DNA from: Chloroflexota bacterium
GTDB lineage: Bacteria > Chloroflexota > Limnocylindria > QHBO01
Direction: 5' to 3'
NCBI GenBank assembly: GCA_025699005.1
Contig: JAILWI010000001.1
Span: 844,908 to 908,907, forward strand
Length of the DNA stretch: 64,000 bases
Shown here: positions 56,861 to 64,000 of the stretch, in pieces
How the letters are laid out: every line of letters starts with the position of its first letter
Numbering within the stretch: position 1 is the stretch's first letter
The notes under the pieces: generated by a model
What the model was told of the DNA's origin: nothing
The model's database searches: none
Seen by the model: the letters and a program-made list of their open reading frames with translations, nothing else
Made by a program: the position numbers and the translations under genes

Positions 56861-57832
56861 ATGACGACCCCCGAATCTCTGCCCTTCCTGTCCGCCGAAC
56901 GCATCCGCGAAGCCGTGCCGATGCCGAGGCTGCTCGACGCCGTCGAGGCGGCCTATCGCGACGTCGTCGCCGGTCGCGACCGTTCGCCGCTTCGCTCACA
57001 CGTGGAGCTCGGCGACGGCTCGCTGCTCCTCATGCCCGGCATTCGGGAGGGAGGGGATGGGGCCACCGTCAAGCTCGTGACAGTCATGCCGAACAACGCC
57101 CGACGCGGCCTGCCGACCATCCACGCCCTCGTCGTCTGGTTCGAGTCCGAGACCGGCCGGGCCCTTGCGCTGCTCGACGGCGCGACCGTCACCGCCATGC
57201 GCACGGGCGCCGCGTCGGGTGTCGGTACGCGGCTGCTGGCGCGCCAGGATTCCGAGACATTGACGGTGATCGGCGCGGGGGTCCAGGCCGAGTGGCAGAT
57301 CCGCGCCGTGCTCGCCGCGCGGCCCATCCGCCGGGTCCTCGTGGTCGGACGTGACGCCACGCGACGAGACGCTTTCGCATCCCGAATGGCCGATGCGCTG
57401 GGCATTGACGTCGCTGCAGCCGCCGATGCGGAACGCGCGGTGCGTGACGCCGACGTCATCTGCTGCGCCACCACCTCGTCCACGCCGGTGTTCGATGCGG
57501 AGTGGCTGGCGCCCGGCGCGCACGTGAACGGCATCGGCGCATTCCAGCTGTCGATGGTCGAGATCCCGCCCGAGGCCCTGGGGCGGGCTTCGCTCGTGGC
57601 GGTCGACTCGCGCGATGCTGCCCTGGCCGAGGCGGGCGACGTCGTCGCAGCCATCGAGGCTGGCCTCGTCGGCGTTGATGCGCTCGTGGAGATCGGGTCC
57701 GTGGAACCATCGTGGGCCGCGAACCGGCCCCCCGACGCGATCACGATCTTCAAGTCGGTCGGCCTGGCGATCCAGGACGTCGCCGCCGCCGAGCTGATCG
57801 TCGCGAGCCTGGGTGGAGCGCCCTCGAGCTAG
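56861..57832 (+). CDS. Ornithine cyclodeaminase / mu-crystallin family protein
   Basis: FLSAERIREAVPMPRLLDAVEAAYRDV...GAASGVGTRLLARQDSETLTVIGAGVQAEWQIRAVLAARPIRRVLVVGRD...DVICCATTSSTPVFDAEWLAPGAHVNGIGAF. Confidence 0.92.
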   Translation: MTTPESLPFLSAERIREAVPMPRLLDAVEAAYRDVVAGRDRSPLRSHVELGDGSLLLMPGIREGGDGATVKLVTVMPNNARRGLPTIHALVVWFESETGRALALLDGATVTAMRTGAASGVGTRLLARQDSETLTVIGAGVQAEWQIRAVLAARPIRRVLVVGRDATRRDAFASRMADALGIDVAAAADAERAVRDADVICCATTSSTPVFDAEWLAPGAHVNGIGAFQLSMVEIPPEALGRASLVAVDSRDAALAEAGDVVAAIEAGLVGVDALVEIGSVEPSWAANRPPDAITIFKSVGLAIQDVAAAELIVASLGGAPSS

Positions 57833-58989
57833 CGGCCGAGCGCGATCGTCGCGGGCAGGGTTCGCATCACGCGTTCGACGACGAGGCGCGACACAAGCAC
57901 GCGCAGCGCCATCGACATCGCGGGCCGCGTCGGCCAGGCGGCCGCGACCCGCGCGTCTGTCCTGCGTTCGAACATCACGGCGGCGTGATGCGCCATGTCG
58001 GCGATGTCGACGGTCGCCGCCACCGGGGTCGGGTTGGCCGCCGCCGTCACCTGGAGGCTCGTGGTGCCGGCGTCAGCCACCGATACGACGATCGGCTTCG
58101 GGTTTGCCGGCGGCGGGGGCGGCGGAGCGGCAAGCCCGACCTGGCCACCGCCGGGCGCGGGGCCGATCGGCGCGGCGGGCGGCGCCGTTGGCGCTGCCGT
58201 GGGGACCGGGGTCGGAGCCGGTGTCGCCGGTGCCGGAGCGGGCGTGGACGTCGGTGAGCCGGACGGCGGTGCCGTGGTCGAAGCCGGGGTTGGAGCTGGC
58301 GTCGGCTTCGGGGTTGGCGCCTGCGTCGGCATCGGCGTCGGCGTCGGGGTCGCCGGCGGGGGAGCCGCCGGCGGAGCAGCGCTGACGATGACTCCGGGGT
58401 AGTAGATCGCCATGATCTGGGCCGCGCTCTTGCCGGCGAGCCCGCAGGTCTGCGTGCCCCACTGGAACATCTGCCAGCCATTGGCGTTCGCGCCGCATGC
58501 CTCGCCCGGTGCGCCGGCGTTGTAGTACGTGGCGAAGATCCGGCCACCCTTGTGGGCGAGCGTGCCCCACGTGGCGTCGACGGCCGCGGCCATCGAGGAG
58601 TACGTCGGCCGGGACGGATCGTAGTGCTGGTCGCGCGTCGAGTCGAAGACGTCGAAGCACTGCCCGGCGGCATTCACGTAGCCGCGCCAGTGGATGACCT
58701 GGTACCAGGCGTAGTTCTTCACCGCCAGGGCACCCGAGCGGATGGATTCGGTCGTCCACGAGCTGATCCACTCGCGCGACAGGACGTTCTTCACATAGGT
58801 CCGAAAGTCGACGGTGTCCACCGCGCCGGTCGCCGTGCGGTAGACGCGGATCGTGGGCGGCGGGACCGTCTCGGATGCATAGGTGCCGCAGGGGCCGGCC
58901 GCCACGGCGGGTCGTGGACCGGCCGGCAGAGCCGCAAGACAGAGGAGGATCGCGGCGAGGGCGCTCGCCACGCGGGGTGATCGCTGCAT
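57829..58989 (-). CDS. Secreted SpoIID/LytB-domain protein with long Pro/Thr/Ala-rich tail
   Basis: TVDFRTYVKNVLSREWISSWTTESIRSGALAVKNYAWYQVI...THDQHYDPSRPTYSSMAAAVDATWGTLAHKGGRIFATYYNAG-like SpoIID core; signal peptide. Confidence 0.85.
   Translation of the reverse strand: MQRSPRVASALAAILLCLAALPAGPRPAVAAGPCGTYASETVPPPTIRVYRTATGAVDTVDFRTYVKNVLSREWISSWTTESIRSGALAVKNYAWYQVIHWRGYVNAAGQCFDVFDSTRDQHYDPSRPTYSSMAAAVDATWGTLAHKGGRIFATYYNAGAPGEACGANANGWQMFQWGTQTCGLAGKSAAQIMAIYYPGVIVSAAPPAAPPPATPTPTPMPTQAPTPKPTPAPTPASTTAPPSGSPTSTPAPAPATPAPTPVPTAAPTAPPAAPIGPAPGGGQVGLAAPPPPPPANPKPIVVSVADAGTTSLQVTAAANPTPVAATVDIADMAHHAAVMFERRTDARVAAAWPTRPAMSMALRVLVSRLVVERVMRTLPATIALGR
58120..58385 (-). repeat. Low-complexity Pro/Thr/Ala-rich coding repeat in the SpoIID-like protein
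   Basis: PPAAPPPATPTPTPMPTQAPTPKPTPAPTPASTTAPPSGSPTSTPAPAPATPAPTPVPTAAPTAPPAAP. Confidence 0.85.
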
Positions 58990-59051
58990 GGAGTCCGCAC
59001 CCTATCGGCCTCCAAACCGCACCGCACCCGACCGAAAGTACCGGTCGAGGG

Positions 59052-59933
59052 TCACTCGGCCCAGTGGTGAACCCGTTCGCGAACCGTGTCGAAGCCGAGC
59101 TCATCGCACAGCGCCACGAACTCGTCGCGAGGCACTCCGCGCCATTCGAGCGAGTCGAGCGCCGGGGTGTTGGAGATATCGGCGTCCCGGTTCAGGATCG
59201 CGAGGCGCCGATACAGGAGCGCATCGGCCCGCTGCTGATCGAGCGTCGCGGCCAGGCGGGAGGCGTTTCGCAATGGCACCTCCCAGTCGAGGGCCGATGG
59301 CGGGATGTCCTCGAGGTGCTTCCACTTCGCGAGCACTGCCGATGCGCTCTTCGCGCCCCAGCCCGGCAGACCGGGGAAGCCGTCGCTGCTGTCGCCGACG
59401 AGAGCGAGGTAGTCGGGGATGCTCCCGGGTTCGACGCCGAACTTCTCGATGATGCCGGCCTCGTCGTACGTGATCTGCCGCATCCGGTCACGCAGCACGA
59501 TCCGATCGCTGGCGACGAGCTGCCCGAGGTCCTTGTCGACCGAGCAGATGACGATCTGCTCGATCCTCGGGTCGCTGCCGAACCGGTCGATCGCGGCGGC
59601 GATCGCGTCATCCGCCTCGTCGGCGACCATCGGCCAGACGGCCATGCCCAGGGCTTCCAGCGCGCGCTCGGCGTCGCGGAACTGGGCCAACAGATCGGGA
59701 TCCATGCCGGCGCTCGACTTGTAGCCGGGGAAGAGGTCGTTGCGCCACGACTCGATGACGTAGTCGGTCGCCGCGCCGATGTGGGTCACGTCCGGCTCGC
59801 GGAGGAGCGACAGCATCGAATCCACGATGCCCTGGACGGCGTTCACCGGCCGTCCATCCGGCGCGCGGCGAGGCGGGCGGGAGTAGAAGGCGCGGAACAG
59901 CTCGAACGTGGCGTCGACGAGGTGGAGCTTCAT
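59052..59933 (-). CDS. 5'-3' exonuclease (DNA polymerase I N-terminal-like / flap endonuclease)
   Basis: MKLHLVDATFELFRAFYSRPPRRAPDGRPVNAVQGIVDSMLSLL...GMAVWPMVADEADDAIAAAIDRFG...ICSVDKDLGQLV...IPDYLALVGDSSDGFPGLPGWGAKSASAVLAKW. Confidence 0.92.
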   Translation of the reverse strand: MKLHLVDATFELFRAFYSRPPRRAPDGRPVNAVQGIVDSMLSLLREPDVTHIGAATDYVIESWRNDLFPGYKSSAGMDPDLLAQFRDAERALEALGMAVWPMVADEADDAIAAAIDRFGSDPRIEQIVICSVDKDLGQLVASDRIVLRDRMRQITYDEAGIIEKFGVEPGSIPDYLALVGDSSDGFPGLPGWGAKSASAVLAKWKHLEDIPPSALDWEVPLRNASRLAATLDQQRADALLYRRLAILNRDADISNTPALDSLEWRGVPRDEFVALCDELGFDTVRERVHHWAE

Positions 59934-60043
59934 CGGCTCCGGAGCATACAGGGGGGCATATGACCCGCCGCGGGCTGGTCCCCCCCCTGGCCACGGAATC
60001 CGGCGGTAAGCGGCTGGTAAGCGGGGCTTCGCATGATCAGCGC

Positions 60044-60112
60044 AGCGGTGTGGGACGCGTGCCCTGCGTCGCCGGCCCGGAGTTTCCGGTCCGGGTCGGC
60101 GACCCACACCGC
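60044..60112 (-). other. Long imperfect hairpin downstream of methylmalonyl-CoA mutase gene
   Basis: Minus-strand GCGGTGTGGG ... CCCACACCGC (perfect 10-bp outer arms) enclosing TCGCCG...CGGCGA and CCGG...CCGG. Confidence 0.6.
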
Positions 60113-60116
60113 AGCG

Positions 60117-61871
60117 TCAGACGAGGAGCGGCTCGCGGTACTCCCCGTAGACGCCACGCAGGACGCCGCACATCTCGCCGATCGTGGCGTATGCCTCCAC
60201 GGCCGCGACAATGGCCGGCATGAGGTTGACGTCGCCGGCCCGGGCCTCGTCCTCGAGCCGTCGCATGGCCGCGCCATGGGCATCGGCGTCCCGCTCGGCT
60301 CGGACGCGTGCCAGCCGATCGAGGTGCCGCTGCTCCTGCTCCTTCGAGATCTCGAGGAGCGGGATCTTCAGCTCCTCGTCAGGATCGGCGAACTTCGTGA
60401 CGCCGATGATCTCGCGCTCCTTGGCCTCGAGCTCGCGCTGCTGCTCGTAGGCGGCATCGGCGATCTCGGCCTGCGGGAAGCCGGCCTCGAGCGCCTTGAC
60501 CATCCCACCCATGTCGTCGATCTGCCGGATGTACGCCCAGGCGCGCTGCTCGGTCTGGTTCGTCAGCGTCTCGACGAAGTACGAGCCGCCGAGCGGGTCG
60601 ACGGTGTTCGCGACGCCCGACTCCTCGGCGAGGATCTGCTGCTGTCGCAGCGCGAGCATGGCGGCATCCTCCGACGGCACCGCCCACGCCTCGTCGTACG
60701 CGTCGGTGTGGAGCGACTGGGTGCCGCCGAGCACCCCGGCCAGCGCCTGGATCGCGACGCGGGTGAGGTTGTTCAACGGCTGCTGGGCGGTCAGGGAGAC
60801 GCCGGCGGTCTGGGTGTGGAAGCGCATCCACGTGGAGCGCTCGTTTTCGGCGCCGAAGCGCTCGCGGCACAGCTTGTACCAGATGCGGCGGGCGGCGCGG
60901 AACTTGGCGATCTCCTCGAAGAAGTCGTTGTGGCTGTTGAAGAAGAACGAGAGCCGAGGAGCGAAGTCGTCGAAGCGCAGGCCGCGGGCGATGGCATCCT
61001 CGGCGTAGGCGATCCCATCGGCGATCGTGAAGGCCAGCTCCTGGACGGCCGTCGAGCCGGCCTCACGGATGTGATAGCCGGAGATCGAGATCGTGTTCCA
61101 GCGCGGCATCTCGCGCGTGCCCCACTCGACGGTGTCGGTCACGAGCTTGAGCGACGGCGCAGGCGGGAAGATGTACTCCTTCTGGGCGATGAACTCCTTG
61201 AGGATGTCGTTCTGGAGCGTGCCGGCCAGCTGGGCGCGCGGCACGCCCATCTTCTCGGCCGCAACCACGTACATCGCCCAGATCATCGGCGCCGGGGAGT
61301 TGATCGTCATCGAGGTGGAGATGTCGCCGACGGGCAGGCCGTCGAGCAGGATCTCCATGTCGGCCAGCGAGCTGACGGCGACGCCGCAGGTGCCGAACTC
61401 GCCCTCGGCCATCGGGTCGTCGTGGTCGTAGCCGTAGAGGGTCGGCATGTCGTACGCAATGCTCAACCCGGTGCCGCCGGCGGCGATGAGCTTCTTGAAG
61501 CGGTCGTTCGTGTCCTCGGCCGTGCCGAAGCCGGCGAACATCCGCATGGTCCACAGGCGTCCGCGATGGCCGGTCGGATGGATGCCGCGCGTGAAGGGCG
61601 GCTCACCCGGCAGGCCAAGGTCGTCGATCTCGTCCCAGCCCGACGCGTCGCCGGAACCCAGGGCAGGCTTCCCGAAGGCGTACTGCGGGCGGTCACGGTC
61701 CGGATCGTTCGCCGGATCGCGGAGGTCGGTGGGGGTGTAGACCCGATCGATCTCGACGCCGGACTGGGTGATGAAGCGTGGGCGGCGCTCCGGCCCCTTC
61801 TCGAGGGCGGGACCGAGCCGCTCCTGCTCCCACTGGTCCTGGTGCTCGCTCCACCGCTTCTCGTCGCTCAT
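60117..61871 (-). CDS. Methylmalonyl-CoA mutase, large-subunit catalytic domain (no B12-binding domain in this ORF)
   Basis: [89 protein letters not shown]...[25 protein letters not shown]. Confidence 0.95.
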   Translation of the reverse strand: MSDEKRWSEHQDQWEQERLGPALEKGPERRPRFITQSGVEIDRVYTPTDLRDPANDPDRDRPQYAFGKPALGSGDASGWDEIDDLGLPGEPPFTRGIHPTGHRGRLWTMRMFAGFGTAEDTNDRFKKLIAAGGTGLSIAYDMPTLYGYDHDDPMAEGEFGTCGVAVSSLADMEILLDGLPVGDISTSMTINSPAPMIWAMYVVAAEKMGVPRAQLAGTLQNDILKEFIAQKEYIFPPAPSLKLVTDTVEWGTREMPRWNTISISGYHIREAGSTAVQELAFTIADGIAYAEDAIARGLRFDDFAPRLSFFFNSHNDFFEEIAKFRAARRIWYKLCRERFGAENERSTWMRFHTQTAGVSLTAQQPLNNLTRVAIQALAGVLGGTQSLHTDAYDEAWAVPSEDAAMLALRQQQILAEESGVANTVDPLGGSYFVETLTNQTEQRAWAYIRQIDDMGGMVKALEAGFPQAEIADAAYEQQRELEAKEREIIGVTKFADPDEELKIPLLEISKEQEQRHLDRLARVRAERDADAHGAAMRRLEDEARAGDVNLMPAIVAAVEAYATIGEMCGVLRGVYGEYREPLLV

Positions 61872-61939
61872 GGCGGGCAGTGTGGAGGCAAGACCGATGC
61901 CGCCGCAAGCGAACCCGGCGACGTGGCACGATTCGCGGC

Positions 61940-63964
61940 ATGACCGACGCCTTCGATTTCGATGCCTATCTCCGCCTGCCGCGGCTGTCCGGCCTGCGCG
62001 TGTCACCGGCCGGCGACCGCGTGATCGTCAGCGTCGGGCGGCCCGCGCCGGATGCCAAGAAGATGCACTCCTCGCTGTGGGAGCTCGATCCGAGCGGCGA
62101 CGAGCGTCCGCGGCGCCTCACTCGCTCGGCGCCCGGCGAGAGCTCGGCCGCCTTCGCGCGCGACGGCTCGATCCTGTTCACCAGCTCGCGCCCGGACCCG
62201 GATCGAAAGCCCGACGAGACGGAGGACGACGAGCCGGCGGGGCTGTGGCTGCTCCCGGCGCAGGGCGGCGAGGCACGCCTCCTGGTCGCCCCGTCGGGCG
62301 GCGTGGACGCCGTCGTGGCGGCGCGCGACGCGGACGTGGTCGTCTATGCCGCCTCGGTCTACCCCGGGTCTGCGGACGCGGCGGCCGACCGAGAACGGCA
62401 CGAGGCCCGCAAGAAGGCCGGCGTCGAGGCGCTGCTGTTCGAGTCGTGGCCGATCCGGCACTGGGACGCGTTCCACGGGCCACGCGAGCGGCACCTGTTC
62501 GCGGCGCCGATTCCCGGCGGCGAGGAACGCATCGGCGAGCCGGTCGACCTCACGCCGCAGGCGGGAACCAGGCTGACCGAGATGGACTTCGACGTGACGC
62601 CCGACGGCGCGACCATCGTCAGCGGCTGGATGACGAGCGACGAGATCGGCCGCACCGATTTCGGACTGGTGGCCATCGATCGAGCGTCCGGCTCGCATCG
62701 TCAGCTGACTCCCGACGACGCGTGGTACGAGGGGCCCGCCTGCTCACCGGACGGTCGGTGGGTGGCCTGCGTCCGCGCCGAGAAGGACGAGCCGGAACGG
62801 ATCGGCGACCAGACCCTGTGGCTCATCGACCTGGCGACGGGGGAGGGACGCGACCTCACGCCCGACCTCGACGCGTGGCCGCAGCACCCGACCTGGTCGC
62901 GCGACGGCGCAAGCATCTTCTTCACGACCGATCATCATGGAGCAGGTGCCTTGTACCGGCTGGATCTCGCGACCGGTGTCACGACGCTGCTCGCCGATGA
63001 CGGTGCCATCAGCGACGTGGCGCCCGACGCCGTCACCGGCCCGCTCGCGCTGCGCGCGTCGTACGCCGAGCCGCCGGTCCCGGTTCGGCTGCCGGCCGAG
63101 CCCGGTGGTGCGAGCCAGCGCATTCGCAGCTTCGCCGAGCTCGACGCCGATGTGCTGAACCTCCCCGGCCGCCTGGAGCGCCTGTCGGCGACGGCATCGG
63201 ACGGCCAGGAGATCGGCTCGTGGCTGTGCCTGCCGAAGGATGCGTCAGCCGATGCGCCGGTCCCGCTCGTCGTCTTCGTCCACGGCGGACCGGTCGGCAC
63301 GTGGAACACGTGGAGCTGGCGCTGGAATCCCCAGCTCCTGGCCGCGAGAGGCTACGCGGTGCTCATGCCCGACCCGGCGATCTCGACCGGCTACGGTCAT
63401 GCCTTCGTCCAGCGTGGGTGGGGCCGCTGGGGTGCCGAGCCCTACACCGATGTGATCGCCGCGGTGGACGGGGCGCTCGAGCGCCCGGAGCTCGACAGCG
63501 ACCGCACGGCACTCATGGGCGGCTCGTTCGGCGGCTACATGGCGAACTGGGTGGCCGGCAGCACGGACCGCTTCCGGGCGATCGTGACGCACGCCAGCCT
63601 CTGGGAGCTGCGTGGCTTCCATGGAACGACCGACTACGGGCCGGATTGGGAGCGCGAGTTCGGGGATCCGTACGCCGATCCGTCGGCCTACGAGCAGTGG
63701 TCGCCGCATCGCCTGCTTGCGAACATCCGCACGCCGATGCTCGTCGTCCACGGAGAACGTGACCTGCGGGTGCCGATCAGCGAGGCGCTGCGCCTCTGGA
63801 CCGACCTGCGCCGGCACGGGGTGCCGGGGCGCTTCCTCTACTTCCCCGATGAGAATCACTGGATCCTCAAGCCGCAGAACGCGCGCCTGTGGTACGAGAC
63901 CGTGTGGGCCTTCCTGGACGAGCATCTGCGCGGGGCGGAGTGGAGACGTCCCGCGCTCCTCTGA
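61940..63964 (+). CDS. S9 family peptidase
   Basis: N-terminal propeller; [114 protein letters not shown]. Confidence 0.94.
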   Translation: MTDAFDFDAYLRLPRLSGLRVSPAGDRVIVSVGRPAPDAKKMHSSLWELDPSGDERPRRLTRSAPGESSAAFARDGSILFTSSRPDPDRKPDETEDDEPAGLWLLPAQGGEARLLVAPSGGVDAVVAARDADVVVYAASVYPGSADAAADRERHEARKKAGVEALLFESWPIRHWDAFHGPRERHLFAAPIPGGEERIGEPVDLTPQAGTRLTEMDFDVTPDGATIVSGWMTSDEIGRTDFGLVAIDRASGSHRQLTPDDAWYEGPACSPDGRWVACVRAEKDEPERIGDQTLWLIDLATGEGRDLTPDLDAWPQHPTWSRDGASIFFTTDHHGAGALYRLDLATGVTTLLADDGAISDVAPDAVTGPLALRASYAEPPVPVRLPAEPGGASQRIRSFAELDADVLNLPGRLERLSATASDGQEIGSWLCLPKDASADAPVPLVVFVHGGPVGTWNTWSWRWNPQLLAARGYAVLMPDPAISTGYGHAFVQRGWGRWGAEPYTDVIAAVDGALERPELDSDRTALMGGSFGGYMANWVAGSTDRFRAIVTHASLWELRGFHGTTDYGPDWEREFGDPYADPSAYEQWSPHRLLANIRTPMLVVHGERDLRVPISEALRLWTDLRRHGVPGRFLYFPDENHWILKPQNARLWYETVWAFLDEHLRGAEWRRPALL

Positions 63965-64000
63965 CCGGCGCGGCATGCGAGGTGCATGAGGCCCGGACAT

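Noticed and set aside
58120-58385. Apparent tandem repeat or CRISPR-like periodicity
   Set aside because: Codon-level Pro/Thr/Ala low complexity inside the SpoIID-like protein; no uniform repeat-spacer structure.

Overview
High-GC bacterial chromosomal window, probably Chloroflexota-like by gene content (an inference; no 16S rRNA is present). It is densely coding, with about 57 supported CDS including one frameshifted regulator and two very small ORFs, plus tRNA-Glu(CTC) and tRNA-Arg(TCT). I saw no CRISPR array, rRNA, transposase or prophage. Main content: ABC ATPase/membrane pair; sensor kinase-queG; ECF sigma factor with an SH3/beta-propeller partner; HPr-EI; divergent glycoside debranching enzyme / LacI regulator with a sugar ABC importer; fused TPP-dependent E1 dehydrogenase with a FabD-like protein and AlkA-like glycosylase; polyamine-type ABC operon; rhomboid protease; tryptophan operon trpD-trp(C-F-B fusion)-trpA behind a T-box leader with a UGG specifier; FTR1 iron permease; acyl-CoA dehydrogenase; two S9 peptidases; peptide ABC operon with a fused permease-ATPase; CysRS/MshC-like ligase; SpoIID-like protein; 5'-3' exonuclease; methylmalonyl-CoA mutase. 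Most striking observations: the T-box-controlled trp operon with a three-domain TrpC-TrpF-TrpB fusion; GC-rich hairpins in the spacer between the solute-binding protein and first permease in all three ABC import operons; a perfect LacI-type palindrome between debranching enzyme and regulator; 11-bp-phased TTAC repeats at two loci; a CysRS-tail-like segment on a glycosyltransferase; and a TetR gene split by a single frameshift. Coordinates of starts are corrected from the ORF track by reading for start codons, overlaps and family N-termini. All family calls are by eye and need profile searches.
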